64,000 nucleotides of DNA from Austropuccinia psidii (lineage: Eukaryota > Basidiomycota > Pucciniomycetes > Pucciniales > Sphaerophragmiaceae), in NCBI GenBank assembly GCA_023105745.1, contig JALGQZ010000005.1:496001-560000 (forward strand), read 5' to 3'. Below, in pieces: positions 43,266-55,073 of the stretch (the first letter of the stretch is position 1; every line of letters starts with the position of its first letter). The notes below the pieces were generated by a model. It was not told where the DNA came from, made no database searches, and saw only the letters and a list, made by a program, of their open reading frames with translations. A program made the translations under genes and the position numbers.

Positions 43266-45207
43266 AAGTGGAAGTAACTCCTCCATCCAATCAAATGGAT
43301 CTGGACGAGGACATTCCAGCCACAAACCGAAAAGGCAAGAATGTCTTCCCAGAGGAGAGGCACAAATGGAGGATGCCAGAGCTTCCACCAGTTCCCAAAG
43401 TTTAGCAAGCACCTTTGAACCTCTTATTGAGAGTCCAGAAGCTGACATAACTGCTATTGCTGTTAGACCTGAACCATTTCCAACAGGCAGGTGTGAAAAT
43501 TTATCAATCTCAATGGAAAAACTGGTTCTTGGTGTCAAAATAACAAGAGTGGGAACTTCTCCCAAGTCTTTGGATAGGCACCATGAACTCTTATTTTCAA
43601 GTGAGGAAGCTCATGGGACCAGAAAAGACAGAAGATCTTCTGATGGGTTGGACACCCATGTCTGTCAAAGGACAAGTCCAACACATAAAAGCTTGGTTGA
43701 AAAACCAAAGCATGTTATCAGAGGATCAGAAGAAGAAGTTGGCCCAAGGCAAGGAAAACAGCCCAGTGGAAGCTCCCCAAGCATCCACCAGCATAAATCC
43801 GCCTCAACAAGTGCCAAACAAGCCCAAGCAAGCCCCCAAGACCAACCAGAAGGGCAAGCAAAAGGAAAAGACCAAGTGGAACAAGCCTTACCCTCAGAAT
43901 TACAGAATCCCAAAGAAGGAAAAGAAAACCATGGACAATGTGTTCAATATGGAAAGAACCTTGATGGAATTCAAAAACAAGGAGGAGGAAAGATTGAACC
44001 AATCTTTCCCAAAGAAATAGATCTTGTAAAAATTGTAACTCACTTTGAATCTTGTAATAAAGAAATTATGAAAAAATTTAAAACATTTGATTATGTCCAA
44101 CAGAAGTTGGGTAATGAGATATTAAAAGTCAAAGAGCAACAAAACACCATTATTGGCCTTGAAAATGTTAATAAAGACAATATTGTGTCTTTGACGCAAA
44201 TTTGTGAAAGACTCCAGTTTGAAGTTACCTTACTCAATCAACCAGATGAGAACTCAATTTCTTTTATAACTGGACAGTTAAGGGAATTGAAAATACAAGT
44301 TCAAAACTTGGAAAATTCAACTGGTCACAATGCAGCTCTTTTTCAAGAACAATTGGAAAAAAGTGATAAAGCAAGACTTGAATTGAAAGAAGACATTCAA
44401 TCAAGTATTAATAATATATCACTCAAAAATGAATTGCCAAGGCAATCAACACAAATTCTTGACAGAAATGTTCTTAACTTGAATAATGATTTACATCATA
44501 CAATTTCAAGTCATGATGTGGAAACCGCTTGCAATCTTAAGGACATTCCAAGATTGGAGGAATGGCCAACCTTCAGTGGTGAAGGAGAATATAATCATAT
44601 GGAATTTATGAAAACAATTGATATGTTCAAAGAAGACTTTAACATACCAGATGAATACATAGGTGCCAGATTACACTCATTATTTACCAAATCAGCAAGG
44701 AAATGGTATTATAAAATGAGACAAGACCATGGTAAACATTCTTGCCCTTGGTGGAAAGAACAAATTATTTCCAAATGGGCAAATGATTCCTGGAGATTTA
44801 GAATGGAAAATTCTTTTGAAGAAGCCATTTTCAATATTGAAAGGGACAGGCCCATGACTTGGTTTCTTAAACAGAAGGACAGGTTAACTGCCCTTCATAC
44901 TGATATGTCTGAAACAATGGTACATAAAAAGTGATTAAAAAAATGTGGTGGTGACCTTGAGCATGCTATAAGAAGCAGATGTATTGAGCCTTGCTCTACA
45001 GAAGATTATATCAATGCTATGAAGGACATCACTACTAGAAAGAAAATTGGAAGATATTGGTCCAAAACCCCAATAGACAACAAGACTAGTGGGAAACCAA
45101 TTTCAAAACCAAATAAACCACATGAAAGACCTCCTTTGAAATGTCATAAATGTGGAAGTAAATCTCATTTGGCAAACACTTGTCCAAAAAAAGTCAAGAG
45201 TCAATGA
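43252..45207 (+). pseudogene. Element D Gag (frame X), one stop
   Basis: ATG at 43252 opens 560 codons to a TGA at 44932-44934, after which the same frame goes on to 45207. Residues 1-250 are low-complexity, rich in S, P, Q, K and E, and overlap frame Y. From about residue 260 there is a coiled coil (KKFKTFDYVQQKLGNEI, FQEQLEKSDKARLELKEDI). The capsid follows: EEWPTFSGEGEYNHMEF, LHSLFTKSARKWYYKMRQDHG, WWKEQIISKWANDSWRF, DRLTALHTDMSE. Past the stop come CGGDLEHAI and the knuckle CHKCGSKSHLANTC (CX2CX4HX4C, 45142-45183). A frameshift after the knuckle leads into the Gag-Pol linker. Confidence 0.88.
43266..44020 (+). pseudogene. Element D accessory frame Y (+1 to Gag)
   Basis: After the acceptor at 43265 the +1 frame reads EVEVTPPSNQMDLDEDIP, PEERHKWRMPELPPVPK, then three stops (43403, 43448, 43541), then an uninterrupted stretch from about 43544 with MNSYFQVRKLMGPEKTEDLL, GWTPMSVKGQVQHIKAWLKN, QSMLSEDQKKKLAQ, KWNKPYPQNYRIPKKEKK, MDNVFNMERTLMEFKNKEEER and the end FPKK at 44018-44020. 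Conserved blocks are shared with A, A4 and F in this frame, including the C-terminal helix. Basic protein without a domain I know; a coat-associated or regulatory role would be guesswork. Confidence 0.65.
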
Positions 45208-45566
45208 GATAAGTGTTGAAAAACTGGAAGACACAAAAGAAACTGATGTATCTTTACATGAGAGTGATTCTGAGCCTTCAGATGAAGAAGAAGTATAAGA
45301 AGAACTTGGTATAGAAAATATTAATGTTTCTTTTGAAGTCACTGCGGTACATACTCACTTACACAGTACAGTGATGAGTGTATGGATCTCATACATGTGC
45401 AAGATGCCAAAATGCAAAAAGCCAAACCTGCCAGAGGTAAAGGTTAGACAGCTGGGTCATCTTGTATCACTAATATTGTAATAAATAACACAGAAGCCAA
45501 GATACACCTTGACTCAGGTGCTTTTTGCACTTGTGTTGGAAAGGATTATCTTGACAAGACAAATTA
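45208..45566 (+). pseudogene. Element D protease region, frameshifted
   Basis: An acidic linker (HESDSEPSDEEEV, stop) in a second frame leads to the protease: NTEAKIHLDSGAFCTCVGKDYL with DSGA at 45511-45522. A deletion just before 45567 and a frame change separate it from its C-terminal half (LPIEGIKFSSAS equivalent at the start of the next ORF). Confidence 0.8.
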
Positions 45567-48500
45567 ATGCCAATTGAAGGTATAAAATTCAGCAGTGCTA
45601 GCCAAAATATGCACCCCTTGGGTATATTTGAAGCAGCAATCATATTTCCTCATCCTGCAGGAAGTATAAGATTGAAAGTTGAAATTGTTGTTATGAATAA
45701 TTGTACTTCACAACACTTTTTACTTGGGAATGATTATCTCAATATTTATGGTATTGATATTAATAATCATAAAGACAGGTATTTCACTATAGGGGAAAAT
45801 AAAAGACAAAAATTTGCTTTTCCTCCAGAAAAAAGAGAAATTACTGTCATTAAACAAGTAAAAAATGTTAATAAGGAAAAATTTGTGTCAAGTCAATTGA
45901 TTGAGGCACAAATTAGTCCTGAATTAACACTGGAGATGAAGGAAGAACTTATTGAAATTCTATTTCAATACAGGGAAGCCTTTTCTTCAGATAATGAACC
46001 ACTTCGGGCTATAAAAGGCCATGAGGTGGACATTATGCTTAATGTGGAAAGGCCTTATCCGCCACTATTAAGAAGACCAGCTTACCCAGCTAGCCCTAGG
46101 GCTAGAGAAGCGTTAGAAAATCATATTAATGAACTAATGAAACTGGGAGTTCTTAGAAAAGTTGGATACAATGAGGAGGTAGAAGTCACAACTCCAGTAA
46201 TCATTACTTGGCATAATGATAAGTCAAGGATGGTTGGTGATTTTAGAGCACTGAATACATATACTATCCCAGACAGGTATCCAATACCTAGAATTCATGA
46301 GACTTTGACTCAATTATCCAAAGAAAGATTCATTACTTCCATGGATGCTCTAAAAGGCTTTCACCAGAATGTTTTGACACCTCATGATAGGAAATTATTG
46401 AGAATAATTGCTTATTGTGGGATGTATGAGTATTTGAGAGTGTCTTTTGGTATTAAAAATGCACCCTCTCATTATCAAAGAATGATGAATACCATCTTCC
46501 AACATGAATTGTCAGAAGGATGGTTAATCATTTATATTGATGACATTATCATTTGTTCAGAAACCTGGCAATTACATTTAGAGAGACTTTCATTAGTACT
46601 CAAGAAAATTCTTCAAGTGAACATGAAAATATCTCTTAAAAAATGTAATTTTGGGTTTCATGAGTTGAAAGCCCTAGGACATGTAGTCTCAGGACTCAGC
46701 CTTGGTGTTGACAACATCAAAGTGGCTGCGGTTTTACTAAAACAAATGCCCCAGAAAAAAAAAGAAATGATGTCTTTTTTAGGGTTTGCCAGTTATTAAA
46801 GGCAAAACCTTGAAGATTTTGCTATCCATTCCAGATCATTATACAGGATTTGTGATCAACAAACTGGTTTTGAAATGACACAGGAGAGGATTCAAGCATA
46901 TGAGAAAATCAAGTATGCCTTGACCAATGCACCATTATTATTGATGCCAGACTGGAAACTTCCTTTCAAGCTGTAAATTGATGCATGTGGTGAAGGCTTA
47001 GGATCTGCTCTTCATCAGGTTCAAATTGTCAATGACAAACTGTATGAAGGTCCAATTTGTTTTATTTCAAGACAAATTAAACCTACTGAGGACAGATATG
47101 GAGCTAGCCAAATGGAGTGCCTTTGCCTTGTTTGGGCTTTGGAAAAACTTCATTAATATCTTGATGGTAGTGTGTTTGAAGTAATTACTGATTGTAATGC
47201 AGTCAAATCACTTGTTAACATGAAAACTCCCAACAGACACATGTTAAGATGGCAGATTGCTATACAGGAGTATAGAGGCAATATGACCATAGTACATAAA
47301 GCTGGAAATATTCATAAGAATGCTGATGGCCTAAGTAGATGGGCATTACCAAATACACCTGATAACCCTGCCTATGTTCCTACAAGTGCAGAACCTCAAA
47401 TTCCAATTGAAGGAATTAATATCACAGATGTTGGAACAGAATTCTTTGAAGAAGTTAGAGAAAGCTATAAGCAAGATAAGAATTGTCATATTCTTACTGC
47501 TCTACTTGACAAAGAATGCAAAGATGTATCCTTGGCTAATTCTCTGGATGATATTTGGAAAACATCTTATGATAATGGGAGATTCCATTTGTTTGATGGT
47601 ATACTATATCATAGATCTAAACACACATGTGTCATGGTCCTATGTAGTAGAATGTTAATTAACACCATAATACTAGAATTCCATGATAACATATATTCTG
47701 GACATCTGTCTGAAGACAGAACTATGGACAGAATTAAGACATGTGCCTGGTGGCCATCTTGGAGAAAAGATGTCATTGAGTACTGTCACAGTTGTGATAG
47801 ATGCCAGAAACCCAATAAAGCTACTGGTAAAAGATTTGGTTTAATGATACATATTCAAGAACCAATTACCCCATAAAAAGTGGTTCACATGGATTGAGTA
47901 ACTGCCTTACCACCTGGAGGTGATAAAAGCTACAATGCATGTCTTGTTATTGTGGACAGATATAGCAAAACACCAATCTTTTTACCATGTCACAAAGATG
48001 ACACAGCCATGGATACAGCTCTTTTGATCTGGAATAGAGTAATATCCCATACTGGTCTCTTGAAAAACATCATTAGTGACAGAGACCCAAAATTTACATC
48101 AGCCTTATGGACTAACTTACATAAGCTTTTGGGTACAAGACTATTATTCTCAACAGCCTACCATCCGCAAACTGATGGACTGGCAGAAAATATGATTCAA
48201 ACCCTTGAGGACATGATTAGAAGATTTTTTGCTTATGGGCTGGAGTTTCAAGATTCTTATGGCTTTACCCATGATTGGTGTACTCTTATACCAGCATTGG
48301 AATTAGCCTACAAGACCTCCATCCATGCTTCAACAGGCAAAACTCCTGCAATGTTGGAAAAAGGATGGAACCCCAAACTCCCAATTGATACTTTGAGAAA
48401 AGATCTGATTGATATTCATCCAACTGCTTCAAGATTTAAGTTATTTCTTGATAAAGTAAGACATCATGCAAATCAAAGCATGAATGATGCCTTTGAATAT

Positions 48501-48989
48501 GCTAAACAGAAATGGGATAAAAGTCATAAGACCCAAGAATTAAAAGTAGGTGACTTAATACTAGTTTCAACCTTGAGCTACAATAACATTAAGGGCCCAA
48601 AGAAATTGAAAGATTCCTTTGCAGGACCATTTATTATTAAAGCCCTTCATGGGACAAATGCAGTACAAGTAGAACTGTCAGCAGAACTGGAAAACAAACA
48701 TCCAACTTTCCCTGTCAGTTTAGTAAAGCATTACCCCTCAAGTGATAAGGAATTATTTCCTTTAAGAAATGAAACACCCTTAGAAGTACACCCACTAGAT
48801 CTAAATGAGGAGAAAAAGGTACTAAAAGTCTTGAAAGAAGGAAGAATTAGGGGAAAAAATGAAAGAGAATACTTAGTCAGGTATAAAAATTCACAACACG
48901 AAGATGAGTGGATTGTAGAAAGCAAGATAACTGATTCCCAAAAGTTTCTCAGAAGACTCAGACATGAGAGAAGACCAATTGCTCAATAA
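45567..48989 (+). pseudogene. Element D Pol: protease end, RT, RNase H, integrase, chromodomain
   Basis: One frame throughout. RT: TTPVIITWHNDKSRMVGDFR, FITSMDALKGFHQN, FGIKNAPSHYQ, LIIYIDDIIICS with YIDD at 46533-46544. RNase [47 protein letters not shown]. Integrase: [10 protein letters not shown] (His pair), [13 protein letters not shown](stop)[27 protein letters not shown], then [19 protein letters not shown] and a chromodomain-like [22 protein letters not shown]. The five in-frame stops are TAA at 46797, 46974, 47154 and 47874, and TGA at 47895. Catalytic residues are all kept apart from these nonsense changes. Confidence 0.95.
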
Positions 48990-49107
48990 AGTTTGAATTG
49001 TGTGCTTTACATACTTAGAAAAGTATAAGTAGAGAGGTTGGACAGTGGATTATACCCCCCCAAAATAACTTGGGGGTATACTACAAAAGAAAAATTGTGG
49101 CAAATTT

Positions 49108-49126
49108 TTTTTTTGGTGGTAGGGAA
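49108..49126 (+). promoter_or_regulatory. Element D polypurine tract
   Basis: GGTGGTAGGGAA directly precedes the 3' LTR, after a T-rich run, the usual U-box and polypurine arrangement. Confidence 0.7.
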
Positions 49127-50007
49127 TGTGAGCCTGTGAGGTATGTATAACATACCCATAAGGCCAAAAATAGCTTTACACACAGCTTAGAATTGAATAT
49201 TATCTACATATAAATTAAATTCTAAGTATATTTTATAAATAAATTTCCTGGGTAATTCGCCTGGAAATTTACTCTTTTAATTGAAGCTCAAAGAAAATTA
49301 TAATTTCTTTAAAAATTAATTAAAAATTGAGTTTAAGATATTTCTGCTTGAAACTCTATTTTTAAGTTGTTCATGCGATGAAATTTAATATGAATAAGAT
49401 TATTTATATTAAAAACTTAAAAAAATTAGTTTAAATTAGGATTAATCTTAATTTTTATTATAAAAAGTTGTTTTATCTTTAAAAATATTGACTTTTGGCG
49501 TGTTTTTAACTTAGAATTATTATTTAATATAATAGCTGTTGTTGTTTGACTTGTTGTATTAAATAAATATCATAAGTAAGTTTTTCTCTAAATTTCTATA
49601 TTTTTTTATCTAGTATTAGTTTTTTTATACAGAATTTTTATTCTATAAGAATTAATTCTACACAGTGTGTGTTTAATTCTTTTATAAATAATATTTATAT
49701 TATTTGTAAGTGGTTAATATTAATATTCTCCACGTTTAATTGTCTCATTGAGAGCTTTACACTTCTTATTGTTATAACTGTCAGTGACTAACAATAATAG
49801 AATAATTATAATTTATTATAATTATTTATTATTATTATTATATTTTTATAATAATAATTAAATTTATTTTTTTATATAGTTATTTTTAATAATTATATTT
49901 AAATTTGTGGTTATAATATTTTGTTATATTATATATTTCTACTGAGGACAGTCATAGTACTCTTGATTTTGCTACTATTATCAAGAGTTTCATAGACAAA
50001 CCTTACA
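49127..50007 (+). repeat. Element D 3' LTR with internal deletion
   Basis: 881 bp against 1317 bp for the 5' LTR. Homology is lost after TTTAAATTAGGATTAA and resumes at TTAATTTTTATTATAAAAAGTTG, so about 430 bp corresponding to 41550-41985 are missing. Ends in an intact CCTTACA. Confidence 0.92.
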
Positions 50008-50012
50008 AATTA

Positions 50013-51893
50013 CCTTAAAGCTAAAAAAATACCATAAATTGGCATAAAACTTGGTTTAACTTAAAAACCAATTAATAAACATGTGAAATAAATTATACCA
50101 TTGGATTTCCCATGGTAAGATACACATATATCATTTTTATGGAATATCTGTAAAGTCAATATTTAATAAGTTATAAGTAATAATACATTATAAAAAACAC
50201 AAATCCCTATTTATTCCAAAGACCAATGGAACAACATGTACAATAAATAGTCCCATTGGATTCTCCATAAAAATACACATATAAAACAACTAACAAGCTA
50301 AGCTCCAAAGTCAATACTTAAAGAATTAACCTGAATATATGCACTTTTTTGGTCAATGCATATATTCAAGGATTTTAGCCAATATCTTTTGAAATATGCA
50401 TTATAGACTGATGAACCAAAAATAAAGTCATCACGTAATTACTGTAGGAACACTGAAATGAATTTTATTTCACAAGCTATAAGCAAGGTTAAAACCTGTA
50501 AGGGATTATTGATTAAAATCAATAGAGCTGTTGACCACTTTGTTGTGAAAGTGGTCCAAACTTAAAAAGAAGTAGACCATTTGATTCTACTAGTTCATTC
50601 GTGAGGAATGATGTATTTCCTATCATGATATTCAAGGTATAACCCCTTGAAATCATGGTTTGAAGTTTAAAATATTCAATTTCGACAGAAAAGATGAGTT
50701 ACAAGAAAAATCATCAAAAATAGAGTTTTGATGATGTAGTAAAATGCTCTTGGCAGCATAATGCGGTTATGCCAAGCTATTAGAATTCACTCTCTGAATT
50801 TGTGTAGCGTGTAAATTCTAAAGGTTATTGAGGATCAAAGTTTGAGTTTAATTTGATCATTTGTGATCACACACTGTAACCTTAAATTAAGTTTAACAGT
50901 CATATGAGTGGTATAATTGGTGAATACTGTTAGTTTATGATTAAAACTAATAAAATACACAAATGTTGGGGTTCTGCCAAGCCTTTGACATCATCAAACT
51001 TAGAGTTATAGTGATAACTCTAGATAATGGCGTAATAATGATGTAATATGGTTTGATCATGATGTGATCATCACCAAACCTTAAAATATTTATCAATTCC
51101 AGTGGATATGATCAGTAAGCGTATACTAGAAGCCTGTTGGACTCTAGGAGGGAGGTATTTACTATAAATAGAGCTCTTTTTACTCTGTTTTCCACTCAGA
51201 CGCATCAAAAACATTAAATCAATAAAATTAAAAAGGTAATATCTTTATTCCTTATATATAAAACTTTTATATTATTAAAGACTAAAGATCATCACATTAT
51301 AATCCTCAATTTTGACGTGATTAAATCATTTATTTAATTGTTTTTGTTAAAAAACCTCTCTAAAAATCTGATTTCCACGTAAAAATCAAGAATATTTGTA
51401 ATTTTCTCTATTTTTATTGTAAATACAATTTAGATAAGTTGTATTTACATTTTTTGGTGTAAAATATCTCAAAATTATTCTATTAAGTATTAAAAGTAGG
51501 TTATTTTCTCTTATTATAATAATTTTCTCTTTATTACTACTTTAATAATTCTTTAATTAATATAAATAGTATTTATATTAATTTATAACTTTAATATTGG
51601 TAATATTATTGTTATTAATAAAAAACAATTTTTTACGCCTTTATTGTTTGTTTGTAACAATAATAAAGTGCCATTAAATATATTAATATATTTATTTTAT
51701 TATATTATCTTTTATAATATAAATAATATTATTATATTTATTTAATAATATGATTATTTTTATGCCATAATTATAATAATTCTTTATTATTATAATTATT
51801 TTTATCTTATTTATTTCATTTATAAGGACATTCATAGTACAATAAGTAAAATATTAGTAATTTTTACTCAATGTTTCATAGTCAAACCTTACA
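50013..51893 (-). repeat. LTR C3, part 2
   Basis: Continues the C-family LTR cut at 41228. On the plus strand it ends TTTCATAGTCAAACCTTACA at 51893, followed by the ACTTT target duplication. TATAAATAGAGCTC at about 51165-51178 is the promoter TATA, in the plus direction for this copy. It contains two degenerate copies of a roughly 155 bp block (about 50085-50210 and 50235-50330). Confidence 0.9.
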
Positions 51894-51898
51894 ACTTT

Positions 51899-52248
51899 TG
51901 AGTGTGTTTTATATTTAATATTCATTTTAAATACTTTGTTCTTATATTAATTTCTTGCAGTTCTTTTCTCAATTAATTACAAGTGAAATTGCTCGGGAAT
52001 AAATCTCTTTTGTAGCCTCAAATACCCCTTGTAGAGTATTTTTGGATAGGTTCTTATTTCTGGTAAAACAATTAATCTTTATGATATTATTTTTTTATAC
52101 TAAAAAGTGAACAAGAATAATTTTTTTATGATTTTGTTCAAAAAAACTCTTAAAATTTACTATTTTCATTTAAATTTTACCTTAGACAAATTTTGAGGAC
52201 AGGAAAAGTACTTGATTTTTAATCAAAGTTTCATATCCACACATTATA
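51899..52248 (+). repeat. LTR A3 fragment, part 2
   Basis: Rest of the A-type LTR, ending TTTCATATCCACACATTATA (decayed from CCTTACA) at 52248. What follows is the middle of a G-type LTR. Confidence 0.85.
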
Positions 52249-52769
52249 ATAACTTGGAGAACAAATTTTCCATTTTGAAATAGAAGAATATTCACAGTAA
52301 TTACTCCCCTTTTTCTTAAAAATAAATGGGTTTTTAGTCACATAAAATGACTTAATTCAGGAATCATGATAATCTTATGTGACAACAAGGGATGTAATAA
52401 GTAATCCAAATTAGATCATGGGTTTCTCACTCATTTAACTTTGAGTTTCCTCCATTCCATGCCTCTATGAGCTTTTTTTGATTTAAAAGAGGCCTCCTCT
52501 TTCTGTTTTTCCAATAATCATATTTCAATTTAATCTTATTATTAGTGGCAACAAGTAAGTATTAGTTAAAGCTGTTATGAAGTGTTTTTAATTTTTATAA
52601 ATAAAACAGAAAGAAGTTTTCTAAATGTTTTTAAATCAATAATAAAGATATTAATTTAAATAAAAAAACTATTTACATTACTTTTTTAACTGTTATATTT
52701 CTGTATTATCATAATCAATGCTTAATCTTTTAAATCCACAAGTCACTCTGCCAATTAATTTGAAGTTAT
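52249..52769 (+). repeat. LTR G2 fragment, part 1
   Basis: Matches G1 from about 29175 on (ATGCCTCTATGAG, GATTTAAAAGAGGCCTCCTCTT). The beginning is missing where A3 abuts it. Confidence 0.75.
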
Positions 52770-54092
52770 TTTCACAGGGGATTTTGGGAGTAAAAAGAGT
52801 GGCCTGGCACTCAGGAATCAGGGATGTCACTTGTAAGTCTCCAAAAAAATAAGAGAGAAACCAATGGCCAAATAGAAAACCAAGTAAGTACTTCATTAAC
52901 TGTTTAACCTGCAAGAAAGAACAATGGAACTATTGAAGGATATGACCACCAAACATCCACTCACAGGAAAGAAAAGAGGTTCAAAAACATGACTTAATAA
53001 TATCAGTATTTACTGTCAAGGTGAATGAAAAGAAAAGATAGAAATAAATAGTAGTATATTAATTAACTGGGAGAAAAGACCTCCCAGGGTCAAAAGTATT
53101 GATTTCTTGAGGAAATGTACCCCTAGCCAAATTGGGAAATGAACTGGGTTGGATGATTTTACCATGGTATATGATTGAAATAAGGGCATCTATGGAGAAT
53201 GACTTTATTAGATGAAAAGTATTTTCAAGGTAGATTGATGGAGAATTGACAATTGAAAGCTGATGTGAAGCTGCATCTAGAATACCCCTTGATGTGAACA
53301 CTGGAATCATTTACTTCAGGGCCTACTTCATACCTGGAAAGAAACAATAGCTGACTGTTTAGTTGATTGATATTGAAGAATACACTGAAATTGAGCCTTG
53401 TTTAGCACCCCTGAAAATATTATGCCATGAGGGCTGGAAAGGTATTTTTGAATTTTAATTATGGCCCCTTCATTTTTTCAACATTGGATTTCTTGTGAAA
53501 AAGGAGGAATAATTGTTTATAACATTATTTAATGTATCTCTGGTTATTGAAAGGGTAATAAGACAAAAGTCTTCTGGAGGATGGCCTTGACAAAAATTGG
53601 AAAAATCTGGGTTTTATGGCCTTAGAGGCTGGCTGGATTATTTGGCCAAAGAAAGCCTATGAAGCCTTGAAAATCTATCTGGAAAAATCTAGCAATTAAG
53701 CTCCAAATGGCCTCATGTGGCAATTTTGGAATATTTCCCATATTTCTTAGGAAAATGGCACATTATGGCAAATTGCACCAAAAGGTTAAAGATGTGCAGA
53801 AGTTCAGAAAATGGGAAAATGTGCACAAAATGTGAAGAACGGTATTTAAATAATAAAGATATTAATACATCATTGGGCTGTATTCCTCCTGTTCACTGGG
53901 AAATGCCCAACAGTGGCCAAGAATGGTCTAATGATGGTGAGGGGGCCAGGTCCACCCCAGAGGATTAAATGGCCATAAGAGGGCAAAAAAAAGTGAAGGT
54001 GGCCAATTTGGCCAGGAAATGATGGATATGGTTAAATTGCCATTGATATGCCATGAAATGGTTCAGGGGGTTATTGTCTATGTTTGTGACCA
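52770..54092 (-). repeat. Solo LTR H (B/E/H class)
   Basis: TTTCACAGGGG...GTTTGTGACCA, with both ends slightly decayed. It has the conserved TATATTAATTAACTGGG and the TGGCCA-rich part at 53930-54070. The flanks GTTAT and GTATT are not a clean target duplication. Two short ORFs inside are accidental. Confidence 0.8.
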
Positions 54093-54451
54093 GTATTTTT
54101 GGAGTATTAGTGAGATTTGCTTTCTTAATTCTTTAAAGTTTTCTCTAGTGTGTAGTTTTCTTCAAGAATTATTATTATAATTATTCTTGCAACAGATAAT
54201 TATCAATTAGAATAGTTTTGTATTATTATCATAAGACTTTTTGTGATCAATACTTATTGTAATTGATTCTAGTAGACAATTAATGCTTACTGTTATAATT
54301 ACTAGTAGGGTATAACAAGTAAAACAAATAATTGAAAAATAGAATATTTATTTGTGGCTATAATGAGGATATTCATTATATTCCATAGGAAAAGTAAAAG
54401 GAATCTTGATTAGTAGTAATATTATCAAGAGCTTCTTAGACCCAGCTTACA
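54093..54451 (+). repeat. LTR G2 fragment, part 2
   Basis: Ends ATCTTGATTAGTAGTAATATTATCAAGAGCTT...CAGCTTACA, with the same terminal inverted repeat and CTTACA end as G1. Confidence 0.78.
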
Positions 54452-54999
54452 TCAAGTCCCATAAGATAAATCAGATAATGGGTAGATGAAGTCCCATTTT
54501 ACAAGATTATAACTAACAGCTAGATGAAACTTGTTATTAATCCTCAAGAACAGGATTGGAGAAAATTGAAGGATGCTTTATTTTGGCCACATTTATTTTC
54601 TGTTTATGTTTGGGTTGTCTATTTTATATGTGTGGTCTTGGTTTTTTTAGATCTTATAGATTTAATTTCTCTCACTTTTTAGTTAGACAATAATTTCTAG
54701 CTATACTATCACTCAGTTTTTGTGTTTAATTATTATAGGTAGACTAATTAACTAACTCCAAGCATATACTTCAGGAGGATTCCAGCTACACTTATAAAGT
54801 TCTTTTTAGCTAAATTTCTGGTTTTTTAAGCTACTAATTATTTCTATGTGTCTAGCCATATTTTTTTTTAATATTTTTTACTTAGTTCGATTTCCAATTT
54901 TTTTAAACCAAGGAAAATTTGAGACTGCTTATTGAAGTAACTAACTCTTGCTACCATGACAGAGTTAGTTTTGTTCTCTCAACCTTAATTCATGAATAC
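54452..54999. other. AT-rich stretch, nothing recognised
   Basis: No ORF or RNA signal. It may include part of the Copia 3' flank. Confidence 0.4.
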
Positions 55000-55073
55000 C
55001 AAGCACTGAGGGACTCAAACCCTCATTGTTGACATTAATGAGAAATTCTCTTTACCATTTGAGCTAAGTTTTC
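55000..55073 (-). tRNA. tRNA-like sequence, probably a decayed tRNA gene
   Basis: On the minus strand a perfect A box TAGCTCAAATGG (55055-55066) is followed at normal distance by GGTTTGAGTCC (55011-55021), a B box with one change. The T-arm GAGGG-TTTGAGT-CCCTC pairs perfectly. The acceptor strands GAAAACT and AGTGCTT pair at four or five of seven positions, so the 5' strand has decayed. The anticodon arm is poor; TCTCATTAA may be a Met (CAT) loop with one extra base. There is no T-run terminator directly after it. Pseudogene or tRNA-derived repeat. Confidence 0.45.

Larger units (their letters stand above)
41234..50007 (+). mobile_element. Element D: full-length Ty3/Gypsy chromovirus
   Basis: 8.8 kb, plus strand, TGTGAGCC...CCTTACA LTRs (41234-42550, 49127-50007) and target duplication AATTA (41229-41233, 50008-50012). 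Order: LTR, primer site, leader exon, X/Y, Gag, protease, RT, RNase H, integrase, chromodomain-like tail, polypurine tract, LTR. Gag frame X is open for 560 codons. Pol keeps one frame from 45567 to 48989 with only five nonsense codons. It is the best preserved element in the window and recently decayed. Confidence 0.95.

Noticed and set aside
43236..44100. Several minus-strand ORFs of 66-109 codons across element D gag
   Set aside because: Antisense shadows of the X/Y region; hydrophobic low-complexity translations without a shared counterpart in A or F.
46797..47897. Stop-codon readthrough or recoding in element D Pol
   Set aside because: Five separate stops with no common context are better explained as mutations in a dead copy.
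53717..53968. 83-codon ORF within LTR H
   Set aside because: Lies in a solo LTR and has no counterpart in B or E LTRs.
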